A stretch of 64,000 nt of DNA, from the NCBI RefSeq assembly GCF_000151315.2, contig NW_011887307.1, forward strand, positions 354,808-418,807, written 5' to 3'. Shown here in pieces: positions 48,609-59,886 of this stretch (positions within the stretch are counted from its first letter, which is position 1; the number at the start of each line of letters is the position of its first letter). The position numbers and the translations under genes were made by a program. The stretch is from Capsaspora owczarzaki ATCC 30864 (lineage: Eukaryota; Opisthokonta; Filasterea). Under the pieces are notes generated by a model that had not been told where the DNA came from, ran no database searches, and saw only the letters and a program-made list of their open reading frames with translations.

Positions 48609-49027
48609 GACAAGAAGAAAACGGGAAAACAAAAGTATAGGCATTTACAAGTTTGTGGTAGTGCATTGGAAGCGTCAAAAGGTCTGGATCGACACACAAA
48701 TGGCCTTTGAGCACTTTCCGGGTTTCAAATCGACCAAACAAACAAGGAGACCGTCCATTTGAAGTGCTTGTCGCATAACAGGCGACACGTTTCATTTACT
48801 CTATTGTTACATTGTGAATGGCACCTGGTTGACGGAACAGCCTTGGTCGGTTTGCCGTTTGTCAAGCTCTCTCGCTCTCCACTTTGCCCAACTTGTCCTG
48901 TTGTTTATAATGTCGTAATTTCAATCCAGATCTCCATTTTCACCATTTGCGATTGATCCATCCATCCAACAAAAGGGGAATCTTTGCATTCAATCCATAT
49001 TTGTTCGCTTTTCTCTAAACGCTGCGA
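48609..49027. other. Intergenic (SCOC-like / F-box ankyrin gene)
   Basis: 419 bases between two genes on the same strand. No gene, repeat or recognised regulatory element is seen. Confidence 0.55.
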
Positions 49028-50548
49028 ATGTCGACCACCACGATCGACAGCCTGCCCGACGAGCTGCTCGAGCTCATCCTGGTGGCTGCCGGGGACATGC
49101 CGCACCTGTACGCCGTGTGTCGGCGGTGGCGGGCCATTGGTGACGAGTTGGCACGCGTCCACGCGTGTAAATCTGATCCCAGCGGATTCTGCAGCAACAA
49201 CTCAATTCTACGTCACCACGGACGTCACCCGAGGGACGACGACTGGCTCGCGTCCATTGCGACAATGAGCTACGAGCTCGTCTGCTGGTATCTGCCGTCT
49301 GAGCCTCCGACGCTGTTTGCGCAGCAGACAAGGATGGCCTCGGCCCTGTTCCATGGCAATCTCGCGGTGTGCAAGAAATTGGCACCATCCGTATACGCGA
49401 CCGCCTGGGCGGCACCCGCGCCATGGTACCCGCCGCCAATGCGAGGGCATGTCGGACTGCAGTCGGCCGTCAACATTCGCGGATCGTTCTCGCTGCGGCA
49501 GCTGGCGGCTGTGCTTGCTGCGGCGAGCGGGAAGATGGACGTGGTCGAGTGGACGCTGGCAGAGCTGGGCGTGCAGCACTTGCGCGAGGCCATCGCCAAT
49601 GCAGCCATCTGGGGCGGACATCGACGAGTGTTTGAGGCAATCCTGCAAAGATTCTCGATCGAGGTGGGCGCGTCCATGTGCAGGTCTGCCGTTATTGCTG
49701 GCCGGATGGACCTCGTGCACTGGTTGCGCAGCGATTTCAAGTGCCCGTGGGACTGCGAGACGCTCCTCGCAGCTGCAGAAAATGGGCACTTGACCATGCT
49801 GCAGTACGCACTGAAGACTGGCTGCCCGCCACCGTCGGATTCGACTGCCCTCGCCACCGCAGCCGCGCGGGGAGGACAGCTCGCCGTTCTCAAATGGTTG
49901 TCGACGCGGCGCGAGTTTTCTTGGAATGCCGCAACAGCCGAGCAAGCGGCAGCGAATGGTCATCTGGCAGTGCTGCAGTTCTTGCAGCTGCACGACTGTC
50001 CCTGGGACGAAGCCGCCTGCGCCGCAGCTGCCCGATTCGGCCATTTGGCAGTACTCTGCTTTCTGCGCGAGCACGGCTGTCCTTGGAACGCAAAAACGTG
50101 CGCGAGCGCTGCCAGAGGCGGCCACTTTGTGCTTTTGCAGTGGGCGCGGGCTGCCAACTGTCCCTGGGACGCCTCAACCTGCAGTTCGGCAGCGCTGGGA
50201 GGCCACTACGATGTCTTGCGCTGGGCACGGGCCAACAATTGCGCCTGGGATGAAAACACATGCTCGTATGCTGCTGGGGCTGGGCATTTGCGCGTGCTAA
50301 ACTGGGCCAGAACCAACGGCTGTCCGTGGAACTCGACTACCTGCGAAGCCGCCGCCGTCGGCGGGCATTTAGATGTGTTGCAATGGGCTCGGCGAAAGCA
50401 GTGCCCCTGGGATGTGCGTACGATCGAGCTGGCCAGGCAGTTTGGTCATACGGAGCTCGCGTCGTGGGCTGCCAACAACGGGTGTCCGGAGCCCCCGATT
50501 ACGCCGATTGACTGGGGCGATGATCCCGGATTCTCGCTGTTTGATTGA
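49028..50548 (+). CDS. F-box protein with 27-residue CPWD ankyrin repeats
   Basis: Intronless gene of 506 residues. Residues 6-45 form an F-box-like segment (IDSLPDELLELILVAAGDMP, then CRRWRAIGDE). From about residue 160 the protein is built of ankyrin-like repeats, and from about residue 285 these are regular 27-residue units of the form GHLxVLxWxRxxxCPWDxxTCxxAA. At least eight are visible, ending ASWAANNGCPEP. Short CPWD ankyrin repeats like these are familiar from brown algae, oomycetes, other protists and large DNA viruses of protists. With the F-box, a role as a substrate receptor of an SCF ubiquitin ligase is reasonable inference. The absence of introns contrasts with most neighbours. 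The stop is only 86 bases before the XRCC1 start. Confidence 0.85.
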   Translation: MSTTTIDSLPDELLELILVAAGDMPHLYAVCRRWRAIGDELARVHACKSDPSGFCSNNSILRHHGRHPRDDDWLASIATMSYELVCWYLPSEPPTLFAQQTRMASALFHGNLAVCKKLAPSVYATAWAAPAPWYPPPMRGHVGLQSAVNIRGSFSLRQLAAVLAAASGKMDVVEWTLAELGVQHLREAIANAAIWGGHRRVFEAILQRFSIEVGASMCRSAVIAGRMDLVHWLRSDFKCPWDCETLLAAAENGHLTMLQYALKTGCPPPSDSTALATAAARGGQLAVLKWLSTRREFSWNAATAEQAAANGHLAVLQFLQLHDCPWDEAACAAAARFGHLAVLCFLREHGCPWNAKTCASAARGGHFVLLQWARAANCPWDASTCSSAALGGHYDVLRWARANNCAWDENTCSYAAGAGHLRVLNWARTNGCPWNSTTCEAAAVGGHLDVLQWARRKQCPWDVRTIELARQFGHTELASWAANNGCPEPPITPIDWGDDPGFSLFD

Positions 50549-50634
50549 AAGGCCACCTGTATGTAATGTTCAATATAACGCTTAGAACAGCTCAGTTCTG
50601 GTTTGTTCTGAGTTTGTCATTTGGCCTTTTTTGA

Positions 50635-53600
50635 ATGAGCCAGCTTAAGTTCCAAAGCGTCGTCACGTTCTCGAGCGAGGACGGCCCCAACCTCGCCGAC
50701 AATATTCTATCCTCTGACAGACACAAGGCATGGAAGGGCGTCGCGGGCGCAAGCAGCCACACGGTGCGTGTTTCGATGATGCGTTTCAAGCAATGCTTGC
50801 ATTTTGGGATTTTTGGCGCCAAATTTTGCATTTCCCGCCATCTCTCATGATGGCCTGTTTTTGGCCTCTTCTCTTCATTTCCCCCCCCCCACACACGTAC
50901 CCGACTCACCATGTGTGTGACGATGCATCATGCAGATCGAAATCGACCTGGATCGCGCAAGCATCGTCCAGTCCGTGGTGATTGGGAACGCGGGGTCGGC
51001 CATGATCGAGCTGCAGGTGGCCCGGCGAGGCGAACTCGCAGCCAACCCTGGGGCATTCTACGATCTGCTGCCCACATCGACGTTCATGACCAAAGCAGAC
51101 ATGACACAGGGGACGAACGCGACGAGGATTCGCACATTCACCAAAGAGGCCTGCGAGCAAGACACGGTGTCGCAGCGCTGGGATCGCATTCGCCTGGTTT
51201 GCAGGCAGCCATTCAGCAAGACGTTGCCATTCGGTGTTGCATTTGTGGAATTGTTTGGCTTGTCGCCGACAGGTGCAGCGCCGCCGCCAAGTGGCGGAAA
51301 TCGGGCCAATGCTGGTGCGATGGCGATGGTCACTGAGACGCAGCCCGTGAATGACGACGATGCTGACGGCTCCCATTCAGGTGGAGAAAGAACATCGCCG
51401 ACAGTGTCGCCTCCAGCAGCAGCAATGAAGCCAGCTGTAACGGTATGCGATGATGGATGAGGGTTGGCTTGTTCGTTTGGTTGTTGATGTGCAACCAACT
51501 TTTTTGCCTTTTTGCCTGATCTTTTGCCTTCTCCAGCAATTTGGCGCATTCAAGCTCAAGTCGGAGGCCCCGAAGGCGGCCATCACTCCTGGCAGCCTGT
51601 TTCACGAAAGCCGGAATACGATTTCAGCAATGCCTGCAAAAGCACCCTCGTCGTTTGCACCGACTCAAACCACGAAGGCCGCTGCAAGTGTTGCCCCCGC
51701 GAAACAAGCAGTCCCGGCTTCCCAGTCGAGCCGCTCTTCTGCGCCGGTCGCTTTGCCATCGTCAGCGGCATCCTCGCAGCCGCTGGCTGCTCAAACAGTC
51801 ATCCCTCCTCCAAGTAGTAGCAGTTCTGCGACTGCTCGACCAACACAACTACCTGCTGCCAAGCCTGCAGCCCCAGTAATAGCCAGAGCGGAGAAACCCT
51901 CTGCAGCAGCACCAGTAGCCAGAGCGGAGAAAGCCTCCGAAACTCACACTCCACCCAAGACTTTGTCGCCAGCGCGCAAGCCGATGGTTCATTCGGACGA
52001 GAGCGGTGACGAAGATGACGACGGATTTAAACTATTAATGGTACCATTCGTGTGTTGTGTGTTGTGTGTTGTTCGTTGTGAGTTTGACAACTCGCTGACT
52101 TGCTTGCGTCTCCCCATTTGTGACGGCGCTGTGGGAGAGCAGAAAGGTGTCACATTCGTTCTCAGCGGATACCAAAATCCCCTTCGAGGCGAGTTGCGGA
52201 CGAAAGGTCAGCAAATGGGCGCCCGTTACGAGCAAAACTGGACCAAAGGTTGCACCCATCTGATTTGCGCGTTTGCCAACACCCCAAAGTACCGCGAAGT
52301 TCAAGGTGAGACTCTGCGGCACTTGTTTTTGTCCTTGTCCAATGGCATGAAAGACCTCTCTCATACTCGTGACTCTATCTATTTGCTTGAGCGCAGGCAA
52401 GGGTAAAATTGTCAACGAACGATGGTTGACAGACTCGCACAAGCATCGCAGGTGAGCGAAGCCTTTCGCTTTTCACTGAGCTCATCTTTTGGCTTCCAAA
52501 GACAACTCACTCCCTTCCTATATAGACTGATGAATTGGCGCAAGTACACGTACGAACCAGTAACAGACGAAAGCGATCAAGAACAAGAACAACCACCACC
52601 ACCACGAACACCAAGTCCCAACAAACCACCGAGTTCCCACAGCGCTTCGCTACCCCATACACCCAAGCAACAGCAACCAACCGCTGCCTCGCCTCCTCTG
52701 CGACAAACACCGCCATCGGCCGCCAAGCGGAGAGCTGTCGCGAGTGACACGGACGAAGACGAACAATCGCCTCTGCGCCAACGTCCTCTTCCTGCACCAC
52801 AACCATCTTCAGTCCATGCAAGCAAGCGAGCGCGGTTGGAAGTCGATGAATCGAATGAAGTCAGCCCTAGGGCTCGCTTGGATTTCGGAGCGGACAAGCC
52901 CTCCACGTCGTCCACTAGCCAGAACGTTGTCGCTCGTGCCGCTGCGCGCAGCCAGAAGAGCACGCGGCCAGAGTATGATGCCGACACGGACGACGACGAA
53001 GAAGCACGCGCGCCCCGTAGTTCGGAGTGGAGTAATCCAGCTCGCACAGTCGCGGGCACCAAAAACACGCCCGTTCTCAGTGAATTGGTTGAAGGCACCG
53101 AGTATCGCATTCAACCGGCCACGGGCCCTGCTGCTGCTGCTGCTGCTGCTGTGGCAGAGCGTGCGCATGAGGCACGCAGCAGCAGTGCTCCCGCTGCTCG
53201 CTCCCAACCAGCCCCGGCCATGCGCACCGCGTACACGATGGACATGGATACCGACGACGAATTGGACGCTGTCGCAAATCCAGCCGCTTTGCCACGGCCA
53301 GCAGCAAACCGAGCGCCTCCACCACCTGGCCGTGCACTGACCTTTGCAGACCAAGACACCGAGGATGAAGACGAAGCTGCGACACACCCGTCTGCATCAA
53401 AGCCAATAGCCCAGCCACCCGCCCCAGAGCTGCCCGACTTTTTCGAGGGCCTTGTCTTTCACCTCGACAAGTCCGTCGTCATGCCAGCGCGAGCGATGGC
53501 CAAGCGCTACATTGCCGCCTATGGCGGGTATGTCGATTGTGTTGCGGTTTTGGTTTTTTTCAATGTCCGAAACACCTTGTACTCACTTCGCGGCCCCCCC

Positions 53601-53836
53601 CCGCCTTCTCCTTTCGCAGAACTCTAGACGAAGACACTACGGAGGTGTGCACCCACTTTATTGCTGAAAATCATTCACGGGACATTGCTGCGACGCAGAA
53701 AGACCATCCTCGAATGGTGTTTGTCAAATCCGGATGGCTGTCTGCCTGTCACCTCGCCAAGCGACGAGTGCCCATCGACGATTTCAAGGTTCCGATGCCC
53801 TCCTACAATCCCTACGACGACGAAGAAGAGTATTAG
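50635..53836 (+). CDS. XRCC1: XRCC1 DNA single-strand break repair scaffold
   Basis: Scaffold of base-excision and single-strand break repair. Seven exons, 50635-50763, 50936-51442, 51537-52040, 52143-52305, 52397-52451, 52526-53527 and 53620-53836, give 858 residues (human 633). The N-terminal polymerase-beta-binding domain is residues 1-150: KFQSVVTFSSEDGPNLADN, then VVIGNAGSAMIELQVAR and RWDRIRLVCRQPFSKTLPFG. BRCT1 begins at about 381 with KGVTFVLSGYQNPLRGELR and THLICAFANTPKY, followed by IVNERWLTDSHKHRR. BRCT2 is at the C-terminus, starting LPDFFEGLVFHLDKS and including MVFVKSGWLSACH. The linker between BRCTs is long, acidic and Ser/Pro-rich, with several Asp-Thr-Asp/Glu-Asp motifs. The domain order is that of animal XRCC1. 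Confidence 0.95.
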
Positions 53837-54194
53837 GTGGTTTTTGGTGCCAGATGCGCAAGTGTTTGTTTACGTTGGATGGATTGAACAACGCGAAACC
53901 CGCAACAATACGCGCAAAGCCCCAGATGGTCGACGTCTATTGCTTCTACGTCATGCTCTATGCTCTATGCGTCTTGTGTCGAATACAGCGATCACAAACG
54001 CACGATCGTCGAAATGCCGTCGAATCGCCTTCCTTTCCCTTCGCCCCAAATACCGCTGCCGGCCCTCCCTCTGTCTTTTGATTCGCTCTGTTATCGACGT
54101 GCCTTTATCACACACGACTCTCCTCGTCTTATTCGAACGCGATCGTCCTTGACTTTTTGAATCTCAGTCTTTTTTTTTTCTTCTTCTTAACATT
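53837..54194. other. Intergenic (XRCC1 / GAR1)
   Basis: 358 bases holding the XRCC1 3' end and GAR1 promoter. A pyrimidine-rich stretch precedes the GAR1 start (about 54169-54188). No gene or recognised element is seen. Confidence 0.55.
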
Positions 54195-55775
54195 ATGTCT
54201 TACGGACGCGGTGGCGGCGGCGGCGGTCGCGGAGGCGGCTTCAGCGGCGGTCGTGGCGGCGGCTTCTCCCCTCGCGGCGGTGCTGGCGGTGGTCGTGGCG
54301 GCGGCTTTGGCGGCGGTCGTGGCGGCGGTCGTGGTGGCTTTGGCGGCGGCGATCGCAACAACTTTGGCCCACCGGAGTCGGTTGTCGGTACGCCCCCGCT
54401 CCTCACAACAAGAAACACTCGTCCTCACTCGGTTTGCTCGGTCGGTGGAGTGAGAAGTGAGAAGTGGAAAAGTGGAAAAGTGGATGATCATCAAAAACCA
54501 AAAAAAAAAAAAAAAAAAAAAAATCAATGGAAAACTCAATGGAAAACTCAATGGAAAAACTCAATGGAAAAAAAAAAAAGAAAAGAAAAAAAAAAAGCCA
54601 TGCGGTATCCAATGCAAAAACCATGGTTTTCTTCTCGCTTCTGCTTTTCTGTGCTGCTGGATTGTCGTTCTCGAAGCCGCACTTGTCAAGTGGCGGTAGT
54701 GAAACAAACTGAGCTTTCGTCCTGCAGTTTGAGCGAGGCTGCGGCGCCGTTGCATTGACGCGCGAGAAAACAGCAAATGCAGAATAAGAGCAAAAGCTCG
54801 TGTGTGGCTCCCCATCCACAACCTCCCCTCCCCATCTCATGCACCATCCCAACCCTCTCACATTCGGGTCGTCTTTCATGGTCATCCCTCTGGCCAATGT
54901 CGCGATCTCCAGTCTGGAACGTCGCGCTGTTGAGCCAAAAGTCAGCAAAAAAACTCACCCTTTTGGCTTTTGGCTTTTTGCTCCCTACAACACTGCAACA
55001 GAGCTCGGCTCGTTCCAACACCCGTGCGAGGACGAGCTTGTGTGCGCAGGCCTCAACAACGAGAAGGTGCCGCACTTCAACGCACCTGTCTTCTACGAGA
55101 ACAAGACCCAGATTGGCAAGATCGAGGAGGTCTTTGGTGCCATCAACAACCTGGTAAACCATCCACGTTCTTGTTCTCTGTTTTAGTGTTTTTGTCTTGG
55201 TGCTCATCACCCACCTTGCTCGCCATTTTTTTTTGTAAATGACAGCACTTCACCATCAAGCCGAGCGCTGGCATCGTGGCCAAGTCGTTCGCTGCTGGTC
55301 AAAAGATATACATTTCCCCCGACAAGCTTTTGCCGCTTGCTCGATTCCTGCCACAACCCGCCAAGCCAAAGGGCCCTAGTACGTATTTGCCCAAGCTTTG
55401 TTGGGATGGTTTTGTGTGAGCACCACACTGGCAAGCGTGCAGATCACTCATGTCGACTTTCTTTCTGCGCAAAAACACAGAGGGCGGTGTTGGCAGCGCT
55501 GGCGGCCGTGGCGGCTTTGGTGGCGCCCGTGGCGGTGGCCGAGGTGGCTTCTCCCCTCGTGGCGGTCGTGGCGGCTTTGGCGGCGGCTTTGGCGGCGGTC
55601 GTGGTGGCAGCAGCGGTGGCTTCCGAGGAGGTAACGTTTTGCTCGTCTGCTTTTTGCTCGTTTCCACCAACCACACAGCACACTCACAATTTTGCTTGGG
55701 TTTTATCATGATTGATCAACAGGCTCGCGCGGCGGCTCGCCTCGTGGCGGCGGTGGCTTCCGAGGGCGATCGTAA
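54195..55775 (+). CDS. GAR1: H/ACA ribonucleoprotein subunit GAR1
   Basis: Core protein of H/ACA snoRNPs, which pseudouridylate rRNA in the nucleolus. Five exons, 54195-54387, 55002-55153, 55246-55378, 55481-55630 and 55723-55775, give 226 residues (human 217). The conserved core is [40 protein letters not shown] and [16 protein letters not shown]. It is flanked on both sides by Gly-Arg-rich RGG domains, as in GAR1 of animals and fungi. The first intron is 614 bases and includes an A run and a small tandem repeat. I looked there for a box C/D or H/ACA guide RNA and did not find a convincing one. Confidence 0.96.
54524..54569 (+). repeat. Tandem repeat of TCAATGGAAAAC in GAR1 intron 1
   Basis: Four successive copies of a 12-13 base unit, preceded by an A run (54500-54523) and followed by another A-rich stretch. 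The reverse complement of the same core recurs at 59752-59812. Confidence 0.85.
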
Positions 55776-55962
55776 TTTGTTGTCGAGGTTTGAGACAGCT
55801 CGAATTCTCTTTTTTGCTTTCACCCCCATCCTCCACAATTTTTCGTGAAATAAGTTTTGGACTATTACAGCACAAAAACTCGTCAAACCATTCTTTGAGC
55901 AAAATAGCGCTTTTTTTTTTTTTTTTGAAGTCCAGGAATGCAACAATCTCTACACATTTCTT

Positions 55963-58900
55963 TTACTTGAGCGTCTTGGCGCATGTCCGGCACACACGCA
56001 CCGGTAGATCAAGGTAGAAGTGCGGGATGGCCACGTACGTGTTGGCGCATTGGAAGCACACGACTTGGCCGCAGTTCCGACAGTGATGCTGCAAAAAGAT
56101 GAACGAAAAAAAAAAAAAAACGAAAATACAAAGCAGCCAAATGAGAATCAACATAGTTCCCCTCATGTCATCAATCTACACAAAAACGAGTCCGCACCTT
56201 TCGAGAAATAGGATCAAATAGCGACTGGCAGATGGTACACTCTCGAACGTGGCGATCATTTTGCCATGCAGGTGGAGGTTTCATGGCTCCACCTGCGCGA
56301 GCAAGGGTGGCTTCAAGGAGCTGCCGAGAGCCGAGCACGGCAATATTCTCGGACGTGGCAAGGCTTTGTGCCATGACGTCGTCCAGGACCGACTCGGCAA
56401 GGAGGGCCGTGTAGGCCGCGGATGCCTTGCCCCAGCTCGATTGCACGCTCTTTTGCGCGTCCCAGGCAGGGCCCGCTTCAGCAATGCAGTAGGGCAGCAA
56501 ACGATCCAACGTGCGCGCGCGCTCCGAGTCGAGGGCATAATGCGCAGTCCAGTAGCGGAGGGCGCTGCGATCGCTTTGGCTGCGCGCCTGCTCCAGCGAG
56601 TCGGCCACCAAGCCAATCCGATCTTCGAGCGACTCCTTGGCCTGGACTTCAATCAGCGTGCGACCGTACAATGTCGTCCAAACAGCGAGACGTTGCGGGG
56701 CAGTCGACGGCCGGAGCAGGTACGACTTGTCCACCACGGCAAGTGTGGGCGCTGGGAGGTTGCTGGAGGAAGCCGCCAGTGGAGACTGGATGCGCTGGGG
56801 CACTGCAGCAGTGGCAGTTGAAGCAGCCGGTGCTGGCGAGTAGGGCCGCGTGACATCGCCCTCATCGCCGAGAATAAACTCGCGAGTGTACGAGGCGGGA
56901 GAGCCAGTGTCCCCATCACCGACCATCGGCGACGAAAGCATGTTGGCGCCCGAACCGTTTGCAAATCGGCTGGACAGCTGCGAGGAAATGTTTGACAAAA
57001 ACTCCATGGTGCTGGCGCCCAAGCTGCTGCCGCCGCCACCGCCTCCGCCGGAGCTGGTGCTGCTGCTCTCATCGCTTTCCAAGGCGGCAGACGACAGAGT
57101 GGAAGTGCCCTCAGGGACTGAATGGTGGGCAGGGATGCGGGCCGGCACAGGTCGTTCAACCGACGTGGCATCAATGCCCGACGAGTTGGCCTGTGTCGGC
57201 GTGGGCGCGGCAGCAGCAGGTGGCGGCAGTGGCGTCGCATCTTCGACAGCGGAGGCGGCTGCTGCAGCGGTGACTCGGTTGGCTGCAATGCGAATTTCAC
57301 GACGGCGCCGCGTGTTCTCTTGGGCGACCTCGGCCGTGTCGCGAATGATGGTGACCGAGTTGCTGCCAGTTCCGTCGTAGAGCGGGTTGATAAACTCGTC
57401 CCGATGTTGCGCAACGTACGACCAGACAGATGTGGTTCGCGCAGAGAGATTGGACGCGTTGCGCGCCTGCTCGCAGTTGCCGAGGAAGGTGCCGTACTGG
57501 CACGAGAAGACGAGCTCATGCAGAGTGACAAGATACCGCTCGTTGAACTCAAAGCTCGCTGGGAACTGTCGCAGTAGTTGCCATATTGTGTCGAGGAACT
57601 GCACAAACACGGGAGAGACCTCCCGACTGCCCTTTTCCAGGAATCCGCAGCGATCGACAAACTTGTGACCAGACCACAGCCATTCCTTTTCAATCACTAC
57701 TTGAAAGCCATCCAGTGTGCGGTAATACGGGTCAATCATGACTTCCGCGAGGGCAATCAGCTGCGCCGTGCGGTCCCAACCGTCTGAGCAGTGCACCACG
57801 CAGCTGGCGCCCTCATTCACAATGGCGTTGGCAATAAACACGGACGCGTCCATCACCGCTTTGATGTGCTTGATCCACCCGCTGGACTCGAGCGTGCTAA
57901 GGTAGTTGTCAGTGTTTGGCTGGATGGCTGAGGAGGAGGAGGAGGAGGAGGAGGAGCAAGCAAAAAAGCCAAGAAACAAAAAAAAAAAAAATACAAAAAA
58001 TTGAAACACACGTGAGTGAGTGGGGGAAAACAACCCAGGACTAATCTCGTCAGCAAACGACCACCGTTGCTGCAAAACAAAGCGCGTTCGTTACCTTCAA
58101 TCAACTTGTTGAGACTGTCGCGCATCACATGAATGTTCTCAATGTCCATGAAGAGATAGCGACAGTTCGGATAGCAATCGAGCGACTCGTAGCCTTTTCC
58201 GCCAGCCTTTTGCGCGTACGCATTCTTTTTGGGACGTGCATCAACTATATAGTGGTTGCGCGTGGAAGGGTTGGCCTCAAAGATGGCTTGGACCAGGCGC
58301 TCGTCTTCGGCCGAGCGCTTTTGCTTGATACCGACCAAAGGCTGGCTGCAACGCGTAATGGTCGCATGCGTCGGCGGGTGAAAGTAACTGAGCACAGGCA
58401 GACGACCCTTGCTGCGGAATTTGGCACTTCCCTGCAAGAGTTCATCCGATGCCGAAACTGGCACAAAGAGCTGTCGAGAGTATGTAGGGCACAGCTGCAA
58501 GGCGCAACGCAAGATTTTTTTTATCAAGGCGAATGATGCGTGAGTGGCATGTGCATTGACCAAAAGCCAGAGTGAGACTTGCTCGTTACCGAATAATCCA
58601 TGTTCGCGGTCGTCAGCGTCCACCGTTCGTTTGGAAGTCCCATGCGTGAAAACTCTTCGACGGGGCTGTAAAAGTCCCAGCCGTTGCCTGCCGCACTGAA
58701 TGCTGGTTTGAATGTGAAGGCCGCGAGCTGTTCGACGCTCGCTAGATCAAGACAACGAAATGGAGGTCAGAAACCAGCAACTCCAATGGCAGAAACCACA
58801 GATCAAGCACACTGCGTTGTTTCTGTTTTGTTTCTTTTTTCTTTTCGCTTACTCGGAAACGCAAGCTGCATGATGGACGCGTGCACGTTCGAGCACTCGC

Positions 58901-59886
58901 GCTCGCGAGGGAAGATGAAGGTAAAATCGCGAAAGTCTTTGCACCGAACGCGGAGCGGCGTGCCTCTGGCAGTGAGCGATCGTTTCTCGACAGACTCGAT
59001 CAGCATGTAGGAGATCTGAAGGATACGAGGTCGGCGCAAACGGCGGGGTGTGAAGTGAGCAAACTGCAGTGAGAGCAATGGTCTTGGTGCCAACCCGCCT
59101 CGCTGACGCCTCGGATGCCCACGTGAGTCGGCGCTATGCAAGTCAAGTTCCAAACTCACCCAGATCTCCTTGCGCTCCTTGCTTGAGAAGAGCAGGTGCT
59201 CTGCCGTGACATGCAGGGTGCCGATCGTTCCTCGGTTGTCGCCTCCAGCCGAGCCACCAGACCCCACCGCCGCCGACGACGACGACGATGATGATGATGC
59301 TGATGACGACGATGAAGTCGAGCCTGATGAGGACGACCCGGCAGACGCGACGGCCGCCGTGCCCAGTCCGTATGAATTGGTCTCGAGGACGATGCGCTCG
59401 ACCTGCAAACAAAGAGTTTCCCCAACGCGCGCACAAAAGAGTCACAAACACACAAAGAGAGCGATGGAACAAACAAGTGGTTACGTGTCAGAATTGTCAG
59501 CAATGAATGGGTTGGGTTGCAAAGAAGGACCGAAGAACGGAAGCAACAATGGAGTCAAAGGTCAGCAAAACGAAAAAAAAAAAAAAAAAAAAAAAAGTCA
59601 CTTCTTCCTTTTGCTTTGCTCTCATCCCTGCTTGGGGGGGGGGGGAGCTTCTCTCGATCGTATCGTGTTTGAGTGCGGACAGTTCACAAGCACAGCGCCG
59701 CTCAAACGCCGGGAGCGAGCGAACACGCACTCAACCCCAATCGAACACCAACTTTTCCATTGACTTTCCATTGACGTTTCCATTGACTTTCCATTCACTT
59801 TCCATTTGACTTTTTATTTGTTGATCTGCTGTCAAGTTCATGTTCATGCTGACCTTTGTGGTCTTGATATACGCTGAAGCGTCCAT
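55963..59886 (-). CDS. Myotubularin-related phosphoinositide 3-phosphatase with C-terminal FYVE finger
   Basis: Predicted to dephosphorylate PI3P and PI(3,5)P2 on endosomes. Seven exons in transcript order: 59886-59854, 59402-59160, 59015-58853, 58741-58590, 58494-58095, 57927-56198 and 56088-55963; 948 residues. The PH-GRAM domain starts MDASAYIKTTKVERIVLETN, carries a Ser-rich insertion, then TIGTLHVTAEHLLF and FTFIFPRERECSNVHASIM. The phosphatase has KFRSKGRLPVLSYFHP, CSQPL, DARPKKNAYAQKAGGKGYE and the active site HCSDGWDRT with Cys377 and Arg383, so it should be active. The C-terminal FYVE finger (about 880-948) has WQND, CTICQSLF, RKHHCRNCG and RVCRTC. The N-terminal part most resembles human MTMR6/7/8, which lack FYVE; human FYVE members are MTMR3/4. 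Confidence 0.92.
59752..59812. repeat. TTTCCATTGAC tandem repeat in MTMR intron 1
   Basis: Five imperfect copies of an 11-12 base unit reading (on plus) TTTCCATTGAC lie in the first intron of the myotubularin gene. The reverse complement contains TCAATGGAAA, the core of the GAR1 intron repeat. Confidence 0.8.

Noticed and set aside
54388-55001. Intronic snoRNA in GAR1 intron 1
   Set aside because: snoRNP genes often host guide RNAs, and short C-box-like (GATGATC) and D-box-like (CTGA) strings occur, but there is no terminal stem, no proper spacing and no H/ACA pair.
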